Assembly (NCBI RefSeq): GCF_027942865.1
Contig: NC_134525.1
Span: 22,381,657 to 22,445,656, forward strand
Source: Odontesthes bonariensis
Taxonomy: Eukaryota > Chordata > Actinopteri > Atheriniformes > Atherinopsidae
Reading direction: 5' to 3'
DNA: 64,000 bases
Part shown: piece after piece, positions 1-13,200 of the stretch
How positions within the stretch are numbered: the stretch's first letter is position 1
Layout: each line of letters starts with the position of its first letter
Translations under genes and position numbers: made by a program
The notes under the pieces: model-generated
Database searches by the model: none
Seen by the model: only the letters and a program-made list of their open reading frames with translations
What the model was told of the DNA's origin: nothing

Positions 1-540
1 TAGGTAGCAAAAAAAACACCGACAGCCAGCTAGCTTGCAGTCAACGTTGTACATGGCTCAGGTTGTTTTGTGGTAGGCTACCAAACTAAGTTACATGCAG
101 CTGATGACATTTCGTTTTATCAAGCAAGATGAATGATGGAAATAAAGCACAATTCGAATTATTCACCTGCATGTTGTGTTAAAATGCATACAAGTTGAAA
201 TGCCCACAGAAAAGAGGGAGAGACAACTTAAGGAGGCAGCTAATTTAGCTGCCTCCTTAAGTTGTAGAGAGGTCCTTCTCAAAGCTCAAGATTGTGAAAA
301 CCAGGCTTAGAAACCAGTGTGGGCAAGAACGGCTGTCCGACCTCCTCCAAAGAAATAACGTGCTTTGCGCGCGAGCATCATATTTCTGTGCCCCTGTTGT
401 GCCCCTGTATAGTATTGGGTCAGCTGACGCCCCTGGGGAGAGATTTAAAGGAGAGCAGTTGAACATGTTTCTACATGTGCAGGTCGTATTAAACCGATTA
501 AAGTGTTAAAAATGTGAGATGGACAACAACAAAAATCGAA
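1..540. repeat. Probable decayed mobile-element remnant at left edge
   Basis: I recognise no exon here. The stretch contains the near-perfect palindrome listed separately and a doubled 'gtgcccctgt' motif (about 388-408) that recurs near 48355-48375, 49340 and 50277. Such motifs are common near the ends of some fish hAT elements, so a decayed DNA transposon is the best guess. The open frames on both strands here show no family signature. The left boundary lies outside the window. Confidence 0.3.
223..265. repeat. Perfect 21-bp-arm inverted repeat (hairpin)
   Basis: The arm at 223-243 (begins acaacttaaggaggcagct) is exactly reverse-complemented at 245-265, with one base between. A perfect 43-nt palindrome could form a strong hairpin. 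It sits inside the probable element remnant at the left edge. Function unknown. Confidence 0.85.
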
Positions 541-1141
541 AGACAATAGAGGGATTAAACTCTACCGTACCGTGCCATCACTTGCTGAGCGTCACTGGGT
601 CACCGGGACACATAAGAAGAGCATCTGTTTGCATAAACACACACTCTCACACACAACACAAACGATGAGGTCATTAAATGTTTCATTTAAATTTCATGAT
701 TATACTTAATCACCATCCTGCTATCTGCACTGATTAACTTTATACCACAGAGTAACAAGTCTGCTTTCTACGATGTTCGTCCCTGATGGGAAAAACATGT
801 GAAATTTCACTCTTTAGTAAGAAGTAAAACTCAACAATTGATAGAAACTTCATTATAGATAGTTTAGATCAAAACCTCATTAATCTGATGGTAACTGCAT
901 CTGTAATTCAAACACCATCTTAGTTTTATGAATGAAAGAAAACTCACTTACACTAAGAGTTCTAGAAGAAGTTCCTCTTCAAAGAGCCAACTTCTTCAGT
1001 TGTGGAGCGCTCGATGATGATGATGATGGAGACATTTTGTGTGTGTGTTTGTGTGACAAAGGCAGACTGTGCTCACTGACCAAAGTGCACCCTCACACTT
1101 CACATCACATACACACTCATTATTTAAATAAAGAAACATAC

Positions 1142-1249
1142 GTTGCTGATCTGCTGCTGAGTCTTTCTGAGTCTTTGCATCTCTGGAGTGTCGGACACGA
1201 TGCTGAACCCTCGGCCTTTACTCTCCTCGAAATCCTTCTTATACTTCAC
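1142..1249 (-). CDS. nebl: nebl coding exon 4 (nebulin repeat)
   Basis: Thirty-six codons, [20 protein letters not shown] then [16 protein letters not shown], between a ctaacag acceptor and a gtatgt donor (both phase 0). The KYKxxFEESKG core is an actin-binding nebulin module. The [18 protein letters not shown] block is diagnostic of nebulette/Lasp-2, where LASP1 has a YKEEFEKNKGKGFSVV-type sequence. A longer open frame on the opposite strand over this region is only its shadow. Confidence 0.93.
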
Positions 1250-4200
1250 CTGTTAGAAAGAGAGAGAAATACTTTGCATGAAGTGTATTTTAACTTTTAA
1301 AATGACACATCAGGGATTAACTCTGAAGCCACAAATGATATGTTTTTCTCTTTGAGGTCATTCTTTTCTTTTAACATCTTACAAACAGTCAGAGAAGTCA
1401 AACAGATTTGTTCCCTCACCAACAAGAGGGACAGATAGACCAGAATGTATTGCAGTAACATCACAAAAAGACGTGAGAGGCTGCAGTAATGACATGGCTT
1501 ATGAACTAACTTCAGTTAGACACTCAGAAGAGCAACAAAACCATGATGATGTTTAATGAGATGAAATATCTGTGGGTGGATTATACCTTTGAATATGCCC
1601 ACACAGTAGAGATAATTACACCGCTCACCATTCAGATAGACTGCAGCTAAAATCAACTTCACACCACGTGAGAACATTAAATATTCTGTAATTGTGCCTC
1701 CAACAGTTTGAACAGTGATATATGGGATATATTGGCGTTTCTATTTTTGGTTTTAAAGTCGATGCCTTTTTTAAAGCTCACCCTGTACCACATATGCATT
1801 TTGGATCATTTCAAGCCACACTTATCCTCATAATAACCTGACTGATTGGTGGGCATTTGCTCATTGTAAAGACAACTGGGGATTGTATCAGACAGAGGTG
1901 TTGAATGTGAATAAGAAACTATACCCCATTTTATTTCTAAGGTTTATCTAAAAGAAAATTTTTAAATCTGGACCTTACCAGGTCCTAAAATTAAATGAAA
2001 ATAAGCTCAGATAAACAAAACATGACATATTACACAGTGTAATTTTTTATTGAACAAAACACAGAACACAGAAGCACTGTGTGAAAAACTAAGTGCAGTA
2101 CAATTAGAAAAAGACTGAACAAGTATGGCTTATTTGGAAGGGTTGCAGGAGAAAGCCTCTTCTCTCTAAAAAGAACATGGCAGCACAGCTTAGGTTTGCA
2201 AAGCTGCATCTGAACAAACCATAAGACTTCTGGAACAATGTCCTTTGGACAGACCAGACCAAAGTGGAGATGTTTGCTCATAATGCACAGCAGCACGTTT
2301 GGAGAAAACCAAACACAGCATATCATCGCAAACACCTCATACCAGCTGTCAAGCACGGTGGTGGAGGGCTGATGATCTGGGCTTGTTCTGCAGCCACAGG
2401 ACCTGGGCACCTTGCAGCCATTGAGTCCACCATGAACTCCTCTTTATAGCAAAATATTCTAGAGTCAAATGTGAGACCGTCTGTCCGACAGCTAAATCTT
2501 GGTTGAAACTGGCTCATCAACAGGACAATGTCTAAAAAAGAAAAGAATCAAGATGTTGCAATGGTCCAGTCAAAGTCCAGATCTCAACCTGACTGAAATG
2601 CTGTGGTGGGACCTTAAGAGAGCTGTGCATAAACCGATGCTGCAAACCTCAATGAACTGAAGCAACGCTGAAAAAAAGAGTGCAGGGCCAAAATTCCTCC
2701 ACAACCATGTGAGAGACTGATAAAGTCATACAGAAAACCATTACTGCAACTTACTGCTGCTAAAGGTGCTTCTATAAGCTGTTGGATCATGGATCGGCTT
2801 CTGTGTTTTGCCTCAGTTTTTGTTCATAAATAATGACACAGTGTAATTTGTCATGTGTTGTTGTTCATCTGAGGTTGTATTTACCTCATTTTAAGCCCTG
2901 ATAAGGACCAGATTACTTGCTTTTATTATGTTTAGATATGTAAAACCTGAGAATTAACAGAGGGCATACTTTCTTTTTCATATGCCTATATTATTTTTTC
3001 TACTCACTTTTACTCAGGGAAACTTGCTTTATACCTGCCTTCTGAAGAGAAAAAGGGGATTCATTGAAGATGTTTTGGTTTATTTTGTTTATCAGAAACA
3101 GAGTGTCAGCGACTGTATCGCACAATTGCTAATATTTTATCTAGCTCTGCAAATCACTGCTACAAGCCAACCAACAAACAGATTGGACACTTTACAACCC
3201 ATAGAAAACAACAACAAAAGTAAATGAGCAACAGGGGGTCATTTCATTCTCTGCTCCTGCCTGCACTTCAGCTCGACCTTCTGAGGAAACACTGCAGCTC
3301 ATCTGGACATAATGCCATCCCGCTGGTGTCCATCCGTCATAAGTAACAGCCCATTAGGCACCAGAAGAGAGTTATATAACACTGTAAACTGCAGATATAT
3401 GACTCACGCACTAAGGGTGTGTCTGTCCTGCTATTCTGCTCTCAGTGATTGTCCCTGTTCTCGGTTCAAAGCAGAATGAATTCCCATTCATCAGTCCACA
3501 GCTCCCTGCTGAGCTAAGATGACAAGCTAATGAGCTAAAGCACCAAGAAAAAAATAGAATAAAAATTAAAAACACAATTAAAAGCAATCAAAGAAGAGGG
3601 GGAAAAGAAAGATATAAACTCAACCATAAGCACACCGAAAGAGAAATGTTTTTAACCTGGATTTAAGAGTGCTTACAGTTGTGGCTGATTTCAGTTCTGC
3701 TGGTAGTTTGTTCCAGTTGTGTGCAGCATAACAGCTAAAAGCTGCTTCATCGTGTCTAGTTTGAACTCTGGGCTCCACTATCTGACCTGAGTCAGTAGAT
3801 CTCAGAGCTCTACTGGGTTTATACTCTGCCAGCATGTCATTCATGTATTCTGGACCTAAACCATTCCGTGATTTGTAGACGAGCAGCAGAACTTTAAAAT
3901 CTATTCTGTATCTGACTGGGAGCCGATGTAAAGACTTGAGAACTGGGGTGATGTGATGTGATCTCTTTGTTCTGGTTAAAACTCGGGCTGCAGCGTTCTG
4001 AATGAGCTGCAGCTGTTTGAGACTCTTTTTGGGGAGTCTAGTCAGAAGACCGTTACAGTAGTCAAGTCTGCTGGAGATGAAAGCATGAATCAGCTTCTCC
4101 TGATCTGTTTGGGACATGAAAGCCTTAATTCTGGATATGTTCTTAAGTTGATAAAAGGCTGATTTGGTGACTGATTTGATATGATAGTTGAAGGTCAGGT

Positions 4201-7200
4201 CTGAGTCTATCAGCACGCCGAGGTTCCGGACTTGGTCTTTAGTTTCTAGAGACAGTGACTCAAGATGTTTACTGACAGCAAACCTCTTCTCTTTGTTGCC
4301 AAACACAATGACCTCAGTTTTTTCTTGATTTAACTGAAGGAAATTTTGGTTCATCCACTTTTTGATTTGCTCTAAGCAGTCGCACAATGACTCTATAGGA
4401 CTGCAGTCATCTGGAGACAGTGCGAGATATATCTGTGTGTCATCTGAATAGCTGTGGTAGTTGACTTTAGAGTTCTTCAGAATTTGACCCAGAGGCAGCA
4501 TGTATAGAGTGAACAGAAGGGGTCCAAGAACTGACACTTGAGGAACTCCACATGTCATAGCCACTCGATCAGATTGATTACTTCCAATAGTCACAAAATA
4601 ACTCCGCTCCTCCAAGTAGGACCTGAACCATTCTAGGACTGTCCCGCTGAGTCCTGCCCAGGTTTCCAACCTGTTCAGCAGTATACTGTGATCCACAGTG
4701 TCAAATGCAGCACTGAGATCCAACAATACCAGAACTGACATCTTGCCTGAGTCAAGTGTTCAACCTTATGTCATTTAACACTTTAATAAGAGCCGTTTCT
4801 GTACTGTGGTGAGGTCGGAAGCCTGACTGAAATTTGTCAAGGAGTCCACTGGAGTTCAAGAAGTTAATGAGTTGATTAAAAACCACTTTCTCAACAATCT
4901 TGGCTATAAAAGGAAGATTTTAGATGGGTCTGTAGTTGGTTAAAATGGAAGCATCCAATGTTGTCTTTTTTAGGAGTGGCTTGATGGCAGCTACTTTTAA
5001 GGGTTTAGGAAACGTGCCTGATTTAAGTGAGCAGTTTATTATTTGCTGCAAATATGTTTGGACAGAGCTTACAATAGTTTTAAAGAAGTCAGAAGGCATT
5101 GTGTCGAGACAGGATGTCGATGGTTTAAGATGCTGGACTGTTTCTTCTATGGTTTTTTGGTCAACTGTATTGAATTCTGACATCATAGTTGATTGATTCC
5201 TAGGTGGTTTTAAGGATTGCAAGTTTATTTAAGTTACAGCAGGCTTTTCTCTGTTTTTTTTCTTTGTTTTATGGATTACCTGCCCACTACAGCTTTTTCA
5301 GTTGTTGTTGTAAAATAAAAGTTTAGTATTTTCATCTTCAGCCACGTTTGTCTGCAGATGTATGTTAAAGGGGAACTCCGGGGCATTTGAAGCGCAATCC
5401 CATTGCTAGAGGTTGTCAAATACTGACAGTAGGACACAGACTGGTGCAAATCGGCGCTCCCTGTGCGGCGATTGTGCTGTTTGCGCAGCCTGTCATGCGA
5501 GGCTAATATGTGGTGGCTAAGGGGCAAGCGCTAACCCTTCCACGTAAAACAACAACTTGCACACTGCAGAAACGTCACACCACTTTATAAACCATCCGAC
5601 AATAAAGTCACAAGCCTTACCATCAAAACCATATGCATGGTTCTCACATAACTGGCATGGGGACGTTACAAAACAACTTTATAAACAGCATGTCACTTAC
5701 CGCTTGTCGGTATGCTCGCGCATGTGAAAGCCCAAAAGAGTCAATGGACGATAATCCCATATCCAAAGCAATTATCTTCTCTAGAAAAACTGCGTTCAAG
5801 TATTTAAAACATTACAACAATACATGCCCAGTAATATTGTTGTAATGTTTTAAATACTTGAACGCAGTTTTTCTAGAGAAGATAATAGTTTTGTATATGG
5901 GAGTATCGTCCATTGACTCTTTTGGGCTTTCACATGCGCGAGCATACCGACAAGAGGTAAGTGACATGCTGTTTATAAAGTTGTTTTGTAACGTCCCCAT
6001 GCCAGTAATGTGAGAACCATGCATATGGTTTTGATGGTAAGGCTTGTGACTTTATTGTCGGATGGTTTATAAAGTGGTGTGACGTTTCTGCTGTGTGCAA
6101 GTTGTTGTTTTACGTGGAAGGGTTAGCACTTGCCCCTTAGCCACCACATATTAGCCTCGCATGACAGGCTGCGCAAACAGCGCAATCTCCGCACAGGGAG
6201 CGCCGATTTGCACCTGTCTGTGTCCTACTATCAGTATTTGACAACCTCTAGCAATGGGATTGCGCTTCAAATGCCCCGGAGTTCCCTTTTAAATGTTAGC
6301 TCACATTAACCTTTAAAAGGAAGGAAAACTAAGTATGTAGCTTTCAATGTTATCTTTGGGACAGTGTGTCATATATTTGATTTTCATAATTTACTGATTT
6401 TGAAACTATAACAGTAAATATTGTAAATTTCTTCTGTTTACTATCCTAATTTTAAATCTTCGTGTGAGCCGATGCTTTGGCTGTGAGACACCAACAAACA
6501 TCATGAAGTCTAATGATCGTGTCCCATCCACTCCTCTGTACTCTTCTGATTATTTTATTTAATGTAAAATAATCAGCTTTCTTTACTGGAACTTGTAAGC
6601 TTCAGCGCTAATATAAAGCAAGATCAATGTGACCTCCAGGGACGGCAGAGGCGTGGAACGGAGAAGTTAAAGAGGAAGAGGAGGTATGAGAAAAAAAAGA
6701 GAGAAAGAGAGAAAATATAAATAGAGAATGACTTTTTTATTAATGGCACATAACAAAATGCAAACAATCTTTAAGAAAATCTAAATCTATTGTGATGTAA
6801 ATTCAAGAGACAAGAGTCTCCCTTCATGTTATTTCTTCTACGTTCCACACCACAATAGAAGAGTTTACCATCAAATGTTTTGGAACCAGCTTTTGCTTAA
6901 ATAAATGTTATCAAACAAAAAAAAATCATAAAACTTACGTGGCACCCAATGTGCATCTCAGTGGACTGCACTTCCCATAAGACTGCTAACTGAGTGGGAC
7001 TTTATGGAGTGCGAGAGTCAGCAAGCAAGATGTCAACAAAAAAAATCAGCTAAAACAGTAACAGTTACAGGACATCACCCAGTATGAGATCGCTCACAAG
7101 GATCGTCTATCAGCCAACAAAAACAGGAGATGATGATAAGCAATGAACTTAAAGCCGAAGCTGTATTCTGAGGGATCTGCTATATATAAAACTGTTCACA

Positions 7201-10200
7201 TACAGGAGCAGTGTGATATATGTTTAAGTCTGTGGTCTGTGAATGACAAACAGGAAATAGGTGATCTTTATAGAGCAGGACACAAACAAGCAGAAGAAAC
7301 AGCATGTCCCCTTCTGCAGACTGCTGAGTGGACATCTGTCCTTTTGTGTATCAGTCTGATGGGCTGACACACACAAAAACGCACACATACAGGATGAGGA
7401 CATATGACACAGGAGAAGAGTGGCTGGTTCATTCCTTCACTTGTCTCCTTTGGATCAGTTTGTATGTCAGTAAATCAACACAGTGACTCATCTCGCCTTC
7501 AGGAGTCAGAAGTGTCAGAGCAGCTTTTTCTGGTGCACCTGAACATTTGTTTCATCTCCCTGTGGTGCCATGGGCGAGGTGACATGAGCCAGAAAGATGC
7601 TTTACACCACATTAGTGGGACAGGAGCTGTAAACTGTGACTAATCCAACGAGACCTGGATGTAAAGTAGTATATCTTTCTTACAAATTCAACACCCAGGC
7701 ATCCGTTGTCCCCAGGATGTACCTCTGACTGAACATCTGTACAGCAGTTAGTGGAGAGAATCTAGCTTTTTTTTCCCTGCAAATGTAGCACAAATTTAAC
7801 TCAGAAAATAACAAAGAGAAAGTTTTTGCTATTGGTACAGTCATATGGAAGTGGACACACTGAGATAAACAGCAAAATCTCTAAATAGTTGCTATAAAAC
7901 TATTGTAGAAGAAACAGACACTAAAAGAGCTCCAGTGAAGCTTTAAACTGTTGAACAAAACAGGAAACATTAGGAAAATAAGGTTTTATTCTCATATTAT
8001 TGAATTATCACTTCATGGCTCCAGATGGAACTGATATTTTTGTCTGGATTTTTAAAGTTAGTGTTCACGGTTGTGTTTTGATTTCATCCCTTTACAAACA
8101 TTCAAAATTTTTGATTTTTTTTTCTAATAATGTCTCTGAAACCATGGTTAATGTGTCAATATCACATCTATAATGAAATCATCAAACCTGTTTGGGATTA
8201 AAGAGAAAAGAAAACTGATAGTATGACATCATCTGTGATGGACAGAGATGTCACGCAATAGGATGCAGTGACATCATCAAAGCAGGTCAAAGATGGAAGC
8301 TGTCCTGGTGACACCTGATGACTGGTGTGTGTGTGTTTATGTGTGTGTTTACCTGGCTCTGTAACTCGCTCTGCTGTCTCAGTCTCAGGTTCTCTGGTGT
8401 GTCGGCCACAATGGTGAACGACGTCTTGGGGTAATGTCTGAAAAATAAAAATATTCCATTTTAAAACTGCTCATGTAAGGTGGGAAGCTTCTCGTAGAGA
8501 CAGGGGGAGACAAAGAGTTGCAAGAAGGAAGGCCACAATATTTATTCACACACTGAACAGCAGGTAGTTTGGGATTAAAGTCATGATTCTGTGAAGGTTC
8601 TGACATGTTCAAGCTGTACTTATTTATGAATCAAATGTGTCATAAAAGGGAAAGTAATAGAAAACAAATGCAGAAATTTGGTCTAACAGGAGTTTTTTAT
8701 TTTGCTCATAGAAGTTTTTACAGCTTAAACTTCAGGCCTGGTTTTGTAATATGAACTTTTTAGTCAGCTTTTCATGTTAATTTTCTTAGTGGTGGTTCTA
8801 ATAACATAATCAGGCCTGGTCAGAGCATTCTGGGTATGTTTGCACAAGGAAATACCAGGTGTGGTTGTTAGATACTTTTCCCGGGAAGTAGCTGATTGTT
8901 ACTGCTGAAAACAAAGTTGATAAGACCAAAACAACACCGCTGCTGGGCGTAAAACAGTGAAGCAGGATCCTGCGTCATACATGGCAAAGGGACTGCGGTC
9001 ATGCAAAAGTTCTCTGTAGGTTCATCAATATGGGCAACAGCTTTCACATGAGTCATTTGATCAATTGTGAAGAAAATGTAATGATTATGTTCGCTTTAAA
9101 CCAAAAATATAATAATTAGTCTGAAATATGCCTTGCCTAATGGAAGCTGGATTAAGCGGGTATAGAAAATTGATGGATGGATGGATGGATGGATGGATGG
9201 ATGGATGGATGGATCATTTCAGCCATTTATTCCTCACTGGCTCAGCTCACCTACAACTGAGCCTTCTGAAACGAAATACAACCAAATACAGGAACAAAGA
9301 AGAAGAGGAAGTTCTCATTTCAAGCTTGAAGTAAAGAAAAGTCTATGATCTCATCTTTAAAAGAACAATAGCACTTTGGAACCATTCACAGTATTCTTCT
9401 CAATTAATTTCAACAATAAATGCTGTGGCTTGAAAAATGTCAGAGCCCCTTCCATAACTGAGCGTAACCTTAAAGACTTAATGACCCAACAGGACGATGA
9501 CATTAGCAGAAACAATGACCCATTGAGAGGTCTTAAATCTAAAAGGCAGCACAAATCCATGACTCTCGTTATCTCACTTGACCTTTTGGTGTGTTGATAA
9601 TGCTCTGAAAGGATATGTTTGTATCTGAGAACAGCATCAGTTTGGATTTAAAGCTTTAGTCTGCATGGACGGGATGACGCTGGCTCTGAGTGACTACAAC
9701 ATGAGGACATGAGACAGAGGTGGAAACACTTTACCTCTTAGTGTTTTAAACGGAAGAGATCTTTAAGGAACATTTTGTAAAAAAAAAAAACTTAATTAAC
9801 TGGCTATGGTCATAGTCTTGAGCTTTTTCAGAGTCTAAAATCTCTGTTGCCCTCGATCCTTTCCTCATATAATGGGTTCTAAACTGGTCCTCAGTCGCCA
9901 TCAACCATTAAGTCTGATCATAAAGGTCTTTCATTCACTCATCGTGAACCCTGTCCCACTTAACTAATCCTGTAATGCAGTTATTGGGCCTTTTAGAAGT
10001 CTTACAAAACATCTGAGGGGTCGTGATTCACAATAAAAAAGAAGAAAAATGTGTATTTTTATTAGTTTTCTTCATATTTTTTCCACTGAAACTGAGCTTC
10101 ATGAACTTGGGACTCTGCACAATTTAAATCAAACTATGATTTAAATGTGTTGATAATTAATCTTTTTTTTATGTCTGAGTTATCGGTTTCATTTTTGTTT

Positions 10201-13200
10201 TTTTTTTGTTTTTTAAATACTCCATTTCCCTTTTTGTTAAAGCAGGACAGGAGGGCTTCCCGGATTTGAGAAATTTGCTTGTTGGAAAGTTGTGAAATCT
10301 GTTGAATTTATACCGTACATCAGGTATCTGCCTGACACTGGTTTACATGTATTAGATCAGAAAAGCAGCACTGAGAGCATCTCACATCCAGAGTCATGAC
10401 AACCTTTGTTTTTAGAAAAATACTACGGGTCATAGGTAGAGGTGGACCCATTGATCAATTGGCTGATTAAAAACACAAAGCCCGGCAAAACACAAATAAA
10501 ATAGCAGCACACAAAGCTTGGTAACTGCTTTGGTCTGTGAGCAGATTGGAAGCACTGGAGGAGCTCTATAGAACCAGGAGAGAAGCAGCGTCCTCACCAT
10601 CTGAGCAGTTTTCTTTTGAGCGGGCTGATTCGCACAACCTTGTAGCTCTGAACGTGCGTGTGTGTGAATCATCGATGCCAGCAGCATATTCAGCTGCACA
10701 GTTTGACCACTCCACTGAAGTCCTCCTTAACTCCCACATTTCAGCTCCCACTCTGATTCTTTCCTCTCCCACACAAACACATGGTGTATCTCCCTGCTTC
10801 AGACCATAACCACCTGTAAAGGTTTCTGCTTATAGTATTTATACATTTACTATTTCTGTGTGCAATCTTTGTCTCTAGGTTTAGCTTAACAATGCTGAGA
10901 TACCCCAAATTATTCTCAGATTTCTCTCAAAATAAATCTGTACATATCACACACTGGCAAATTACAAATCGAGGGCTAGAACCAGCCCATGTACCATCTC
11001 AAGCCAGCTCATGACATCCTCAAATGAAAACAATACAACTTAAAGAATAAATACATTTAAAAAAAAAAAAATTTAAATCAATAAAACCAAAGATTTAGTA
11101 AGTAATTACTGAAGCCAGTAAAAACAAAATGTCTACATTTGAATTATGATAAATTGTTATCAAGCTGTCACTTGTTCATCTCCAGTGAGAAGCTGAGATT
11201 ATTGCCACAAAACAGAGATAAGAATACTCTAAATTAACCAAGACTGGGCTAAATATTTAAAATGTATATATATATAAAAAAGATCAGTGGATTACTAGGC
11301 GGTTTTAATGCAAGTAAAAAAAATATGTTATGGCAATAATTTCAGAAATATTGTGTACATTAAGTGCAAATCTGCCAGCGGATGTTTGGGATTAAAGAGT
11401 AAAAAGTAAAAACAACCCCAAAAAGCAGCATCACTGCGTTGTTGCTGAAAATGTTTTGTTTTTGTATTTGCATTTGCATTTAAAACAATAAACATCATTA
11501 TGGTGGTAATTATGGGTCACAAATCATCTGCTATGGCCTGTGACTGTTAACTGATGATCAGTGGGAGACTGTAAACATTCATCTTCATCTTTATCCATCT
11601 GTCTAACCTAACATTATACCCATGAAGTAAATGTAGCTCCAACATTGTTTCATTATTGTGAAAATCATCTAAATCACAGAGCGAAATCAAAGCAGAATTA
11701 ATTTGATTGAAGATACTCTCCATAAACAAATAACTTCCTAATATGTGTTGGATCCAACATCAGCACTATCCACGCTAAACCGTTTTGTCAGTGGTTGCTA
11801 CGGTAACGTGACACTCAGCCTTTAAGCTTCTTTGGTATCATAACGTACAGTTCTACAGGTTTCATTCAGAACGTATTCCCTCAGCAACACTGAGTTCTAG
11901 TCAAAAAGTTACCAAAGACTTAAAAAATAAAATGCTAACATTTGATCAAAGTCTGATTTCACTCACCAACTGTTCGAGTAAAAGTTAAATTACTCATTCT
12001 GTGTCAAGTTATTTCACAATCTGACATTTATGGATAGTCAGTGAAGCACTTCCAATGTGGTTTCATTAAATGTACCCAACATACCTGGATATGTTATTAA
12101 TCCTGCTTGCTTGTACACCCCATAGGTGCTGCAGTGTGGCAACAACAGCAAGTTAACATGGATGTAAAGAGGGGACAATTTAGGATGAAAAAGCATTTAT
12201 TAGACCTCAAGAATCCAGGCTTTCATTCCTAAACAGTATTTTACCCAGCATTTAACTGTTCTCTAAGGTAAACCTGCACATTTGAGACTCAAATAAGCTT
12301 CAGGAAATGTGAAAAATTACTCTTCAATATTCACTGAGGCTCCTTGAATTTCATATCAAAGAAATTAAATTCACTATTGGCAATAATCAGCAGCGTCAGG
12401 TGACTCTTTGGTTCTAATTCTTCTACTCTCTTCCACTTTTACTATTTCTCCCACTTACACCTGTGTGTCCTTTAAAATAAGTTAATCCTCCAGAGTTTAC
12501 TGACTAAATGCATCAGATAACTGTCCAAAAACATCTTCTCAATGAGGACCAGTCAGAAATCTGAAGTTGGTGTAAAGCCTCTGGATCATTGTTTTTTCTC
12601 TTAAGTGCCACATGTCTCACTAATCTGGGCATCAACATTAATCTTTCAATATCACGAAAACCACTTTTTTAAATCATTAAAAGAATATTTGCAACATGTG
12701 CATGCATTACAATGCATGCCCAAAAAGACAGAACAGACTAAGAAGGAACATCCTGCTAGTCCTGATAGTGTCAAGATCTTATGACAAATGCTTGACTTTT
12801 TCCTGTAAAAACCCTGAACAATCTCCACAAAACCTCTCTGAACTACTAACTCCATCTATAAGAGCTCCAAGATCTTCTGATTGTGACGGTCTAATAGTTC
12901 TGAAAGTTAAACGGAAGTGAACAAAGTTTTAGTTGTTTATGGTTCCACATTATTCCGATTTGTAACAACATTTAAAGAGACATTCCAGCCCTTCTTTCAG
13001 AAGCTGAAATTTCTAATGAAATGTCTGTGACTTGCTTTGGTACCACAGCTCAATTCATACCGGCTGGATTTCCCTTTTTGTGGGGTTGCCTAGTCTTTAG
13101 ATCTGTCCAACAACTTTGACCCACAATGTAATGTGGATATAAATTACACTCAATAACTTCTGAAACACATGACCATACCACAGAGCATACAGTACCTCAC

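Noticed and set aside
1142..1249. LASP1 rather than NEBL
   Set aside because: The [16 protein letters not shown] block is Lasp-2/nebulette-specific; LASP1 has a YKEEFEKNKGKGFSVV-type sequence.
932..1300. 122-codon plus-strand open frame
   Set aside because: It overlaps the antisense of nebl exon 4, which has clear family sequence and splice sites on the minus strand.
5633..6024. Two nearly identical 70-codon proteins on opposite strands
   Set aside because: They are the same stretch in the two arms of the foldback element, without domain or conservation evidence.
9128..9334. Frame with repeated Gly-Trp-Met-Asp
   Set aside because: It is a translation of the GATG microsatellite tail.
10430..10809. 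Three overlapping open frames on both strands, 68-90 codons
   Set aside because: No domain, no splice context matching nebl, and mutually overlapping; consistent with locally higher GC by chance.
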